From Sphingomonas sp. IW22 (lineage in GTDB: Bacteria > Pseudomonadota > Alphaproteobacteria > Sphingomonadales > Sphingomonadaceae): a stretch of DNA of 64,000 nucleotides. The notes beneath the pieces were generated by a model that saw nothing but the letters and a program-made list of their open reading frames with translations, was not told the DNA's origin and made no database searches. Position numbers and translations under genes: made by a program. The stretch covers positions 2,119,501-2,183,500 of the forward strand of contig NZ_JBGGWB010000001.1 of the NCBI RefSeq assembly GCF_041321155.1, written 5' to 3'. Shown here piece by piece: positions 35,030-43,930 of the stretch (within the stretch, counting starts at the first letter, position 1; each line of letters opens with the position of its first letter).

Positions 35030-37087
35030 TCAGCCGGGTCGCGACTTGCCGAGATACCAGGACAGGTTGGTCGGCCCCTTCGACCGGGCGCGATCAGGGT
35101 AGAGCAGGTCATAGACGACCGCATTCTCCAGCACGCGCTGAACATAGTTCTTGGTCTCGAAAATCGGAATATCCTCGACCCAGTCGAGAACGTCCACGCC
35201 CTGTCGTGGGTCGCCGTTGGCGCGGAGCCATTTGTTCACATTGCCCGGCCCGGCATTATAGGCCGCGACGGCCAGCGGATAGCTGCCGCCATAATAGTCG
35301 AGCATCCGCTGGAAATAGGCTGATCCCAGCTGGACGTTGTAGCCCGGATCGCCGGTCAGCGAGGCCAAGTTATAGCCCAGCCCCAGCTTGCCCGATTGTT
35401 CGCGCGCGGTGCCGGGCATTAGCTGCATCAGCCCGCGCGCGCCCGCACGGCTGACGGCGTTGCGGTCGAACTGGCTTTCTTGGCGCGCGATCGCGTGGAT
35501 CATCGTGAAATTGGCCGATGCGGCCCCTGTGGCCGGCAGCGTGGGATAGCCCGTTGCCACCAGCGCGGCATGGCCATTTAGCGACGCGCTGCGCCCGATC
35601 ATCACGCGCAGGTCGGGGCGCTCGATCTGCCCCGCCAGTTCGGCGGCAAGCGCGTGATCGGGAGCGCTTTTTGCGTCATTCGCGATCTGACGCACAAACA
35701 GGTTCTGATCGGCCGTGCGCCCCATTTCGCCGAGCAGCCGCGCGGCGCGGACGACTTCACGCTTGAAGAAAGAGTCGCGCACGGCAGCGTCGATCGCGCC
35801 GGGCGATGCCTGAGCGACGCGGGGGATCGCGCGGCCCATGCGTTCGGCGGCGAGCTGCCCGTAATAAAGGTCGGGCCAGACCGCGGCGCGGGCATAGTGC
35901 GTCTGTGCGGTTGCCTGATCGCCAGCCGCTTCGGCCGCGCGGCCAGCCCAGTAATAGCCCTTGGACTGAGTCTGCGGCGTGCGCGAGCCGCCGGCATAGC
36001 GCGCATACATGCCGACCGCGTCCTGCGGCCGGTTCAGGTCGCGGCGCGCCACCTGACCCGCAAGCCACGCAAGCGAGGTATAGTCGTCGCGCTCCCCATA
36101 GGGGCGTGTCGAAACATCGGTGCCGGCGGGATAGGCGTCGTCGATCTGGCGCGCGATGTCATAGGCGAGTTGATATTGCCGGTCCGCCTCTGCCGCGCGA
36201 GCATTGGTCAAAAGGACTTCGTACCATTCCTCGACATCAGCGGGGCGCGTTAGCGAAGCGCGTGCCTGCGCCAGATAGGCGCGAGCCGCCGGGCTTTGCC
36301 CGCCATTGCGAAGCCACTGTGCCCGGTCGGCGATATAGCCCGCATCCGTGCGGTCGGCGGGGGGCACGCTGCCATCCAGTGTTGCCGCGTCCGCCGCGCG
36401 TGTGCGGAACGCCAGCCGCGCGGCATAGACCGCCCGCCGCGCTGGAGACACAAGCGCCAGCTGCCGCGTCGCCGCGCTGGTGGCGCCTGCCCAGAGCAGC
36501 GCATCCATGCGCGCATCATGGTCGGCGGGGCCGATGGCGCTGGCAAAGCCGGTCATCAGCCGCGCTTCGTCCGCCGGGCGCAGTACGCCGCGACGCCATG
36601 CCTGGCGCACCTGCTCCTGCGCCTCGGCCCGCCGCCCGCTGACCTCCAGCGCCTCGGCAAAGCGGACATGACCGGCCGACGAGACGGGCGGGAATCGCTG
36701 GAAAAAGCGCATGACGAGCGCCGGGTCGCGGGTGCCGCTGTCCAGCGACGCTTCCGCCGCCTGTCGGCGTCCGGCCTCCCCCGGCCAACCGGGATGGGCA
36801 AGCAGGAAATTGGCGTAATCGGCAAAGGGCCAGCTATCGGATTGCTGAAGCCGTTTCCACTGGTCGATCGTCGCGACCAGTGGATTGCCATAATAGGATG
36901 GCAGCGGCTGCACCGTTTCGGCCTGCGCCTGGCGCTGGGTCGGCACGACCTGATCGAGCCCGCGCGGTGGCCATGTCTGACGCTGCGGCTGCGTCTGGGG
37001 CAGCGGCTGCACCATGGTCTGCGTGGCAAGCGCGGCGCCCGATACACTGGCGCCGATCAGAACGAACTTGGAAAACATACCCGGCAT
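35030..37087 (-). CDS. slt: Soluble lytic murein transglycosylase
   Basis: 685 aa. Signal segment (residues 1-25), a proline/glutamine-rich stretch, a long alpha-superhelical (U-shaped, TPR-like) region at about 60-500, and a C-terminal SLT catalytic domain. The catalytic glutamate is in AIARQESQFDRNAVSRAGA (near 537), with GLMQLMPGTA and the AVAAYNAGPGNV motif. It cleaves the MurNAc-GlcNAc bond of peptidoglycan to 1,6-anhydro ends. Start 37087 or 37078 gives the signal sequence; the frame is open upstream across the divergent dapA start but is unlikely to be used. Confidence 0.92.
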   Translation of the reverse strand: MPGMFSKFVLIGASVSGAALATQTMVQPLPQTQPQRQTWPPRGLDQVVPTQRQAQAETVQPLPSYYGNPLVATIDQWKRLQQSDSWPFADYANFLLAHPGWPGEAGRRQAAEASLDSGTRDPALVMRFFQRFPPVSSAGHVRFAEALEVSGRRAEAQEQVRQAWRRGVLRPADEARLMTGFASAIGPADHDARMDALLWAGATSAATRQLALVSPARRAVYAARLAFRTRAADAATLDGSVPPADRTDAGYIADRAQWLRNGGQSPAARAYLAQARASLTRPADVEEWYEVLLTNARAAEADRQYQLAYDIARQIDDAYPAGTDVSTRPYGERDDYTSLAWLAGQVARRDLNRPQDAVGMYARYAGGSRTPQTQSKGYYWAGRAAEAAGDQATAQTHYARAAVWPDLYYGQLAAERMGRAIPRVAQASPGAIDAAVRDSFFKREVVRAARLLGEMGRTADQNLFVRQIANDAKSAPDHALAAELAGQIERPDLRVMIGRSASLNGHAALVATGYPTLPATGAASANFTMIHAIARQESQFDRNAVSRAGARGLMQLMPGTAREQSGKLGLGYNLASLTGDPGYNVQLGSAYFQRMLDYYGGSYPLAVAAYNAGPGNVNKWLRANGDPRQGVDVLDWVEDIPIFETKNYVQRVLENAVVYDLLYPDRARSKGPTNLSWYLGKSRPG

Positions 37088-37158
37088 GCTGGACAGGATA
37101 TGCCCAGCGGCCCTATCTGTCGCCCCCGAAAATCCTCTTGACGGGCAGTTTTCATCGC

Positions 37159-38040
37159 ATGTTTTCGGGTTCGATTCCGGCGCTCGCCACGCCGTTCCGT
37201 GATGGCCGCTTCGACGAGCCGACTTACCGCGCACTTATCGATTGGCAGATCGAGCAAGGCTCATCGGCGTTGGTGCCCTGCGGGACCACGGGGGAAGCGG
37301 CGACGATGTCGATCAGTGAGCATAATCACGTGCTCGCCGTATGCATCGACCAGACCGCAGGCCGGGTGCCCGTGATCGCGGGGTGCGGGTCCAATGACAC
37401 CTCGGTTGCGCTGGAGCATATGCATGCCGCACGCGATGCGGGTGCTGCGGCAGCATTGCTGGTGCCGCCCTATTACAACCGCCCGAATCAGGAGGGCGTT
37501 TTCCGCCATTTTGAGAAGCTGGCGAACGAGGGTGGTTTGCCGATCGTGCTGTATAACGTGCCCGCGCGCACCGTCACCGATATTGCGGTCGAGACGATGG
37601 GGCGACTGGTGGCGGCGTTTCCCGGCAAATTTGTTGGCGTGAAGGACGCGACCGGCGTGCTGACGCGCGTGTCGATGCAGCGTGCCGCCTGTGGCCCCGA
37701 TTTCTGTCAGCTGTCGGGCAATGACGACACGGCGCTGGGCTTCATGGCGATGGGGGGCAGGGGGTGCGTATCGGTCACCGCCAATGTTGCGCCGCGCCTG
37801 TGTGCCGATTTCCAGGCCGCGTGTGAAACCGGCGATTATCCCGCGGCGCTGCAGCTGCAGGACCGCTTGTTCCCGCTGCATTCGGCGCTGTTCAGCGACG
37901 CGTCGCCGGGCCCGGTGAAATATGCGCTGTCACGCGTGCGGGCGGGGTTCAGCCCTGAACTGCGGCTGCCGATGACCGAACCGTGTGAGGCATCGAAGAA
38001 GCTGGTCGACGCCGCGCTTGCCCATGCCGGGCTTGTCTGA
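37159..38040 (+). CDS. dapA: 4-hydroxy-tetrahydrodipicolinate synthase
   Basis: 293 aa TIM barrel. Schiff-base lysine K162 in FVGVKDATG, catalytic tyrosine Y132 in LYNVPART, and the threonine pair in CGTTGEAATM (43-44). It condenses pyruvate with aspartate semialdehyde, the first committed step to lysine and diaminopimelate. Start 37159 matches the conserved MFSGSIPALATPF. A divergent neighbour encodes a murein transglycosylase, another cell-wall gene. smpB follows after 114 bases. Confidence 0.95.
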   Translation: MFSGSIPALATPFRDGRFDEPTYRALIDWQIEQGSSALVPCGTTGEAATMSISEHNHVLAVCIDQTAGRVPVIAGCGSNDTSVALEHMHAARDAGAAAALLVPPYYNRPNQEGVFRHFEKLANEGGLPIVLYNVPARTVTDIAVETMGRLVAAFPGKFVGVKDATGVLTRVSMQRAACGPDFCQLSGNDDTALGFMAMGGRGCVSVTANVAPRLCADFQAACETGDYPAALQLQDRLFPLHSALFSDASPGPVKYALSRVRAGFSPELRLPMTEPCEASKKLVDAALAHAGLV

Positions 38041-38154
38041 ACGCTTCGCGCGGGCGGGTTCATGACGTTTTGTCGTGGATCGGGGGGCGTGTCGGCCCAA
38101 AGCCGTTAGTGGCCGCTTCCCTTTCGCCTCGCGCACGCCTATCTCGCGCGTCCA

Positions 38155-38637
38155 ATGTCCCGACCACGCCCCACCACATTCGACAAGAAAAAGGTCGTCG
38201 CCGAGAACCGGCGCGCGCGTTTCGAGTATTTCATCGAGGATGTGTATGAGGCGGGGCTGGCCCTCACCGGCACCGAGGTGAAGTCGCTTCGTTTCGGCGA
38301 GGGCTCCATCGCCGAAAGCTATGCCGAGGTGAAGGGCGAGGAAGTCTGGCTGGTCAACGCCAACATTCCCGAATTCAGCCACGGCAACCGCCACAATCAC
38401 GTGCCCAAGCGCCCGCGCAAGCTGCTGCTGCACGAGCGGGAGATCGGCAAGCTGCACGGCGCTGTCGCGCGTGAGGGGATGACGCTGGTCCCGCTCAGCA
38501 TCTATTTCAACGGACGCGGGCGGGCCAAGGTCGAGCTGGCGCTGGCCAAGGGCAAGAAGGCGCACGACAAGCGCGAAACGATAAAGGAGCGCGACTGGAA
38601 GCGCGAACAGCAGCGATTGCTGCGCGATCGCGGCTGA
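38155..38637 (+). CDS. smpB: SsrA-binding protein SmpB
   Basis: 160 aa. OB-fold with the conserved [20 protein letters not shown] and [16 protein letters not shown] segments, and the basic C-terminal tail ([20 protein letters not shown]) that enters the ribosome. It delivers tmRNA to stalled ribosomes for trans-translation. The tmRNA gene itself was not seen in this window. The next gene starts one base after the stop. Confidence 0.97.
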   Translation: MSRPRPTTFDKKKVVAENRRARFEYFIEDVYEAGLALTGTEVKSLRFGEGSIAESYAEVKGEEVWLVNANIPEFSHGNRHNHVPKRPRKLLLHEREIGKLHGAVAREGMTLVPLSIYFNGRGRAKVELALAKGKKAHDKRETIKERDWKREQQRLLRDRG

Positions 38638-38638
38638 C

Positions 38639-39202
38639 ATGAAACGCCCGCCCAAGGACTGGCTTGCACGCTGGATCATCGCCAATGTGCCCACGCGCGA
38701 GCAGTTGGAGGATGTGAAGATCCTGCGTCCGGTCGCCCATCGGGTGCTGGCGCCTGAGCTGTGGCGTTTCACGCGACGCTCTGTGCCGCGCGGTACGGCC
38801 CTGGGCTTACTGGTTGGCATCTTTCTGATGATACCGGGCCTGCAGATTGCGGGCGCCGCATTGCTGGCGCTGCCGGTCCGGGCGAACATCCCCATCGCTG
38901 CCGGGATGACCTTCCTCAGCAATCCGGCCACGACGCCCTTCATCCTTTATGCATCGGTCTGGCTGGGTAATTTCCTTTTGGGGCGCACTGCCGATGCCTC
39001 TGGCTTCATGGCGCTGGTCGAATCCCATGCAAGCGTGTCGCAGTGGATCGGCTGGCTGTTGTCGGAAGCGGCCCCAGCCATGCTGTTCGGGCTTGCCGTC
39101 ATATCGATCGGGTGCGCTGTCGTCGGTTACGGCATTGCCGTATTGTTCTGGCGCATCCGTACCGCCGCCAAATGGCGGCGGCGGCACGTTCGCGAGGACT
39201 GA
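38639..39202 (+). CDS. DUF2062 membrane protein
   Basis: 187 aa. DUF2062 features are visible: RRSVPRGTALGLLVGIFLMI, the NIPIAAGMTFLSNPATTPF motif and three or four membrane helices, with a basic C-terminus. The function is unknown for the family. It starts one base after the smpB stop, so the genes are coupled. The smpB-DUF2062 order is common in sphingomonads. Confidence 0.85.
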   Translation: MKRPPKDWLARWIIANVPTREQLEDVKILRPVAHRVLAPELWRFTRRSVPRGTALGLLVGIFLMIPGLQIAGAALLALPVRANIPIAAGMTFLSNPATTPFILYASVWLGNFLLGRTADASGFMALVESHASVSQWIGWLLSEAAPAMLFGLAVISIGCAVVGYGIAVLFWRIRTAAKWRRRHVRED

Positions 39203-39205
39203 GCC

Positions 39206-40030
39206 TTAGTTGCTGAGAAACGTCAGCAGATCGCGCGTCAGACGATCGCCTTCAGTCGCGAACAGACCGTGGGGCGCGCCGGAATACTCGACCAGCTGAT
39301 TGCGCGCGATGCCATCAACGGCACGGTGCGCAGTCGCCTTGATCGGGACGGTCGCATCTCCCGTGCCGTGAACGATAAGCGTCGGCACGCCAAAGGCGGG
39401 AAGATCAGGCGTGAAATCGGTATAGCCCCACGCCTTTGCCGCCTCGATCGTGGCGTGCTGGCTCGCTTGCATCGCGACATTCCAGGACCAGTCGAGATAG
39501 TCTTCGCTGACCGGGTGAGTGATCATGCCCACGCCGTAGAAATCGCGGAAGAAGCCACGCATAAATGCGGCGCGGTCGGTCATTAGTTGTTCGGCGATTT
39601 CGGTCAATTTCGCTTCGGGTACGCCGTTCGGATTGGCATCGGACTGAACGATGCCAGGGACAACCGATCCGATCAGCGCAGCGTGAGTGATGCCGCGTCC
39701 GCCATGCCGGCTCATGTAGCGCGCGACCTCACCACCGCCCATCGAGAAGCCGACCAATGCCACGCCATCCGTTGCGCCTGCGGCATCAAGGATGGCAGCC
39801 AGGTCATCGGCATAGGTGTCGTAATCGTGGCCGGCCCACGGCTGGCCCGACCGGCCGAAACCGCGCCGGTCATAAGCGATTGCGCGATAGCCCGCTTCGG
39901 CAAGCGCAATAGCCTGTGGTTCCCAACTGTCGGCGTTCAATGGCCAGCCATGGATCAGCACAACCGGGCGGCCACTGCCCCAATCCTTGACATACAAATC
40001 GGTGCCGTCACGGCCCTTCACATATGGCAT
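39206..40030 (-). CDS. Alpha/beta hydrolase, non-heme haloperoxidase type
   Basis: 274 aa. Nucleophile S96 in GFSMGGG, oxyanion region LIHGWPLNADSW, catalytic aspartate in HGTGDATVP and histidine in GAPHGLF. The GFGRSGQPW and ALIGSVVPG segments are typical of cofactor-free haloperoxidase/perhydrolase-type hydrolases. The natural substrate is not predictable. Start 40030 has a GAGGAG Shine-Dalgarno. It converges on the DUF2062 gene with only 3 bases between stops. Confidence 0.85.
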   Translation of the reverse strand: MPYVKGRDGTDLYVKDWGSGRPVVLIHGWPLNADSWEPQAIALAEAGYRAIAYDRRGFGRSGQPWAGHDYDTYADDLAAILDAAGATDGVALVGFSMGGGEVARYMSRHGGRGITHAALIGSVVPGIVQSDANPNGVPEAKLTEIAEQLMTDRAAFMRGFFRDFYGVGMITHPVSEDYLDWSWNVAMQASQHATIEAAKAWGYTDFTPDLPAFGVPTLIVHGTGDATVPIKATAHRAVDGIARNQLVEYSGAPHGLFATEGDRLTRDLLTFLSN

Positions 40031-40199
40031 GGCTGTTCTCCTCGTCAGAATGACCGATGCCGAACGAGCCGAGCCGGCTGCCGTTCCTGTCGCCCGGCGC
40101 GGGAAAAGCACGTCGGAGGCGAACCAGTCTGTTGCCGCAACGCAAGCGAGACGATAGGCGTGCGGCCCGACCATCAGGACCCTTGAGGACGAAGAGCGC

Positions 40200-40523
40200 G
40201 TGACCGATTCCGCCGCCCCCAGCGGCCCCGCCCCAACCATCTTTGAAGCGATCGTGCGCAGGACCTGCGTCACGGCGACCTATAACCGCACCGATGTTTT
40301 GCTGGCCCCGCACGCGATCTGGACGCGGCACGGCGACATGTTCATCGACGCGATCACCGTCAGCCTGAACGGTAAGCCCCCGCGTGAGACCAAGCTGGGC
40401 ACGTTCAAGCTGATCGGGCTGAATGATCTGGCGCGCACCGACACGGCCTTTGCGCCGAGTGAGCTGTTCGACCCGGCCGACGAGAAATATGGCGGTGAGG
40501 TCGTTTTCGCGATCGAACGCTGA
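40200..40523 (+). CDS. Conserved small protein of unknown function
   Basis: 107 aa, GTG start. It reads as a compact beta-rich domain (TIFEAIVRRTCVTATYNRTD, MFIDAITVSLNGKPPRETKL, LGTFKLIGLNDL) that vaguely resembles WYL-type ligand-binding strands, but no firm family match can be made. No signal peptide. It stands alone between the divergent hydrolase gene and convergent uvrD. Confidence 0.65.
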   Translation: MTDSAAPSGPAPTIFEAIVRRTCVTATYNRTDVLLAPHAIWTRHGDMFIDAITVSLNGKPPRETKLGTFKLIGLNDLARTDTAFAPSELFDPADEKYGGEVVFAIER

Positions 40524-40564
40524 GGCGGGCGACCGGAGCGAACCGGCCGCCGCGAAGCGCCGCG

Positions 40565-42838
40565 TCAGCCGATGGTGACGAAGCTGTCCATCACCCGCTT
40601 GCGCCCGGCCTGTTCGAATTCGACCTCCAGCTTGTTGCCTTCAATCCGGTCGATCAACCCGTAGCCGAACTTCTGGTGGAAGACGCGCATCCCGACGCTC
40701 AGGTCGCTGCGTCCCTTGTTGCCAAGGCTGATGGCGGACGCGCGCGATTCGATGACGCGCGGCGCTTCACGCGAAAAGCCGCCGCTGGCCGCACGCTGCC
40801 AGCCTGGTCCGCGCCCGGTACCGCGGCCGACATCGGCAAACGGGTCGGCGCGTTCGGACCAGTTGGCGCGCCACAGGCTTTCGCCGCCCGACATGGTGGT
40901 TTCGGCCTCAATATGTTCAGGCGGCAGTTCACCGACGAACCGGCTGGGGAGCGAGCTGGTCCACTGGCCATAGATACGGCGATTGGCGGCGTGCAGGATC
41001 GTCGCGCGCCGCCGGGCGCGGGTGATCGCGACATAGGCGAGGCGGCGTTCCTCCTCCAGGCTGGCGGTGCCCCCCTCGTCCAGCGCGCGCTGTGAGGGGA
41101 ACAGGCCTTCTTCCCATCCGGCGAGGAATATGTTTTCGAATTCCAACCCTTTTGCGGCGTGGATCGTCATGATCGTCACTTCGGGCGTGCGGGGGCCGCC
41201 CTCCCGCTCCATCACCAGGCTTACATGCTCGAGGAACGCGCCCAGCGTTTCATATTCCTCCATGGCGCGGACGAGTTCGGACAGGTTCTCCAACCGTCCA
41301 GCCGCTTCCGCCGATTTTTCGTTCTGGAGCATCGCGGTATAGCCGCTTTCGTCCAGCAATTGCCGCGCGAGTTCGGGATGGGGCAGTTCCTGTCCCATCT
41401 GTCGCCAGCGTGCGAGATCGCCGATGAAATTGCCCAGCGAGCGGCGGGCCTGCGGCGTCAGTTCATCGGTATCGAGAATGCGGGCGGCCGCCGTGGTCAG
41501 CGGCAGCCCTTCCGCACGGGCAAGCTGATGAATTTTCTGCACCGCCTTGTCGCCCAGGCCGCGCTTGGGAGTGTTGACGATCCGTTCGAACGCCAGATCG
41601 TCCGCCGGTTGCGCGACGACGCGCAGATAGGCGAGGGCGTCGCGAATTTCGGCGCGCTCGTAAAAGCGGAATCCGCCGATGATGCGATAGGGCAGGCCGA
41701 TTGAAATGAAGCGGTCTTCGAATTCCCGCGTCTGATGCTGTGCGCGGACGAGTATGGCGACATCGTCAAGGCTGGTGCCGCGCCGTTGCAGACTTTCAAT
41801 CTCCTCACCCACGCGGCGGGCCTCTTCCGGGCCATCCCACACGCCCAGCACGCGGACCTTTTCGCCTGCGTCCAGCTCGGTCCACAACGTCTTGCCCAGT
41901 CGTCCGCCATTATTGGCGATCACGCCGGCAGCAGCGCCCAGAATATGCGGGGTGGAACGGTAATTCTGCTCGAGGCGAATGACCTTGGCGCCGGGGAAAT
42001 CGCGCTCGAAACGTAGGATATTCTCGACCTGCGCGCCGCGCCACGAATAGATCGACTGATCGTCGTCGCCCACGCAGCACAGGTTGCGCCGCGCCTGTGC
42101 CAGCAGACGCAGCCACAGATACTGGACGCTGTTGGTGTCCTGATACTCGTCCACCATGATATAGCGGAAGCGCTGCTGATATTGCTCCAGCACTTCGCGA
42201 TTGGTCTTGAGCAGCGTCAGCGAATGGAGGAGCAGGTCGCCAAAGTCACAGGCATTCACTGCCAACAGGCGCGCCTGATATTGGCGATACATTTCCTGGC
42301 CGCGACCATTGGCAAAGCGTTCGCTTTCGCCCGCGTCGATATCGGCGGGGGTCAGGCCCTTGTTCTTCCATTCGTCGATCAGCCCGGCGAGCGAGCGGGC
42401 GGGCCAACGCTTTTCGTCGAGATCGGCGGCGACGATCTGCTGCTTCAGCAGGCGAAGCTGGTCGTCGGTATCGAGGATCGTAAAATTGGACTGAAGCCCC
42501 ACCAGTTCGGCATGGCGCCGCAGCAGCTTTGCACCGATCGAGTGGAAAGTACCCAGCCACGGCATCCCCTCAACCGCGTCGCCGACAAGCCGCCCGACCC
42601 GTTCGCGCATTTCGCGTGCGGCGCGGTTCGTGAAGGTGACCGCCAAAATCTCCGACGGCCAAGCCTTTCGCATATAGATCAGGTGCGCCAGCCGCGCGGT
42701 CAGTGCAGCCGTCTTGCCCGTGCCGGCACCCGCCAGCACCAGCACCGGACCATCGGTGGTCAGCACCGCCTCCCGCTGCGGCTCGTTCAGGCCGTTGAGA
42801 TAGGGCGGTTCGTTCACGGCGGGTCGGAAATCGGTCAT
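40565..42838 (-). CDS. uvrD: UvrD/PcrA-type 3'-5' DNA helicase
   Basis: 757 aa superfamily 1 helicase. Walker A GAGTGKT at 37-43, motif Ia AVTFTNRAAREM, motif II VDEYQDTN, motif III with DDDQSIYSWRGA, motif IV LEQNYRS, motif V TIHAAKGLEFENIF and motif VI YVAITRARRR. The C-terminal tudor-like domain (GMRVFHQKFGYGLIDRI) binds RNA polymerase in UvrD/PcrA. It acts in nucleotide excision and mismatch repair. Start 42838 (MTDFRPAVNEP) is preferred over extensions further upstream. Confidence 0.95.
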   Translation of the reverse strand: MTDFRPAVNEPPYLNGLNEPQREAVLTTDGPVLVLAGAGTGKTAALTARLAHLIYMRKAWPSEILAVTFTNRAAREMRERVGRLVGDAVEGMPWLGTFHSIGAKLLRRHAELVGLQSNFTILDTDDQLRLLKQQIVAADLDEKRWPARSLAGLIDEWKNKGLTPADIDAGESERFANGRGQEMYRQYQARLLAVNACDFGDLLLHSLTLLKTNREVLEQYQQRFRYIMVDEYQDTNSVQYLWLRLLAQARRNLCCVGDDDQSIYSWRGAQVENILRFERDFPGAKVIRLEQNYRSTPHILGAAAGVIANNGGRLGKTLWTELDAGEKVRVLGVWDGPEEARRVGEEIESLQRRGTSLDDVAILVRAQHQTREFEDRFISIGLPYRIIGGFRFYERAEIRDALAYLRVVAQPADDLAFERIVNTPKRGLGDKAVQKIHQLARAEGLPLTTAAARILDTDELTPQARRSLGNFIGDLARWRQMGQELPHPELARQLLDESGYTAMLQNEKSAEAAGRLENLSELVRAMEEYETLGAFLEHVSLVMEREGGPRTPEVTIMTIHAAKGLEFENIFLAGWEEGLFPSQRALDEGGTASLEEERRLAYVAITRARRRATILHAANRRIYGQWTSSLPSRFVGELPPEHIEAETTMSGGESLWRANWSERADPFADVGRGTGRGPGWQRAASGGFSREAPRVIESRASAISLGNKGRSDLSVGMRVFHQKFGYGLIDRIEGNKLEVEFEQAGRKRVMDSFVTIG

Positions 42839-42938
42839 CGGCTCGCAGGTAAGGGGATGGGGGTGGGCGGGCAAGGTTACGCTTGCCACAGGACCCGTTG
42901 CATGGGAACATAGAACGAACAGGCGGCAGGAGGAAGCC

Positions 42939-43340
42939 ATGACGTTGACGGGTGGGTGTCAGTGTGGTGCGGTTCGATATTCGGCGGTGGGCAGCCCCGA
43001 ACATCATGCGCTGTGTCATTGCGCGGACTGCCGGAAATCGGCGGGCGCGCCGATGGTCGGCTGGATCGCCTTTCCCGAAGATGCGCTGAGCGTCGAAGGG
43101 CGACCGACGCGGTGCGAATCCTCGCCAGGCGTCACGCGCGAATTTTGCGGCACCTGTGGGACGGGGCTTTTCTATCGCAATCCGGCCATGCTGCCGGGCA
43201 TTGTCGACGTCCAGTCGGCCACGCTTGACGATCCGGCAGCGTCGCCACCGCAGGCGGAAATCATGGTGTGCGAACGGCTGGTGTGGATGGATGAGGTCGG
43301 CGGGCTGCCGCGCTTCGAACGCTATCCGGGCATGGACTGA
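42939..43340 (+). CDS. GFA-family (glutathione-dependent formaldehyde-activating-like) zinc protein
   Basis: 133 aa. The family zinc cysteines are all present: C7 and C9 in GGCQCGAVRY, C26, C28 and C31 in CHCADC, C70 and C73 in FCGTCGTG. Members carry a beta-rich Mss4-like fold; most have no proven enzyme activity. Shine-Dalgarno AGGAGGAAG precedes ATG 42939. It is divergent from uvrD. Confidence 0.9.
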   Translation: MTLTGGCQCGAVRYSAVGSPEHHALCHCADCRKSAGAPMVGWIAFPEDALSVEGRPTRCESSPGVTREFCGTCGTGLFYRNPAMLPGIVDVQSATLDDPAASPPQAEIMVCERLVWMDEVGGLPRFERYPGMD

Positions 43341-43478
43341 CGGCGCGAGGCTGAACCGGCGCGGCGGCGCTGCAATTCTTTGCGACAGTTTTCCGCGTTG
43401 CGCGCGAAATGATTGCGACAGGCGCGGTGCAATCCTCCCTTCATCGACCGATGCGGTCGTGTTCGGAGGAGACAGATC

Positions 43479-43808
43479 ATGAAAAAGCTCTCGCTGATGT
43501 TCGCCGGTCTTGCTGTTGCCGCCACCTCGCTGCCGGCTGCGGCCAGCGCACAGCAATGGCAGTCGATCAACGGCCGTCAGGCGCGGATCGAGGCGCGGAT
43601 CAATCAGGGCATCCGCTCCGGCGCGCTCAACCGGAAGGAGGCAGTGCGCCTGCGCACCCAGTTTCGTGAGCTGGCGACGCTGGAGGCGCGTTATCGCCGG
43701 ACGGGCGGCGGTTTGAGCGTTGGCGAACGCCGCGATCTGGACCGCCGCTTTGATCGCCTGTCGGCGCGGGTGAAGGTGCAGAAGAACGACCGCCAGCAAC
43801 GCTGGTGA
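43479..43808 (+). CDS. Small exported basic helical protein
   Basis: 109 aa. Signal peptide 1-25 (ending AAASAQ), mature part very rich in Arg and Gln and predicted helical (RIEARINQGIRSGALNRKEA, ELATLEARYRRT). Strong Shine-Dalgarno CGGAGGAG before ATG 43479. Similar small periplasmic proteins are common in sphingomonads, but no function is known. A 9-bp terminator hairpin follows closely. Confidence 0.7.
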   Translation: MKKLSLMFAGLAVAATSLPAAASAQQWQSINGRQARIEARINQGIRSGALNRKEAVRLRTQFRELATLEARYRRTGGGLSVGERRDLDRRFDRLSARVKVQKNDRQQRW

Positions 43809-43817
43809 GCGAGCGGC

Positions 43818-43840
43818 GGGGCGGCGGTTTGCGCCGCCCC
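43818..43840 (+). terminator. Probable terminator
   Basis: Perfect 9-bp stem GGGGCGGCG / CGCCGCCCC with loop GTTTG, 9 bases after the stop of the small exported protein gene. Confidence 0.55.
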
Positions 43841-43930
43841 GAAACGCTTGCGATGCGGAAAGGCGTGCGAGGCGATTGACAGCGGTCGCACGTCGGGCAC
43901 AACCCGTCGCTCCCTTGACCGGAGTTGTCG

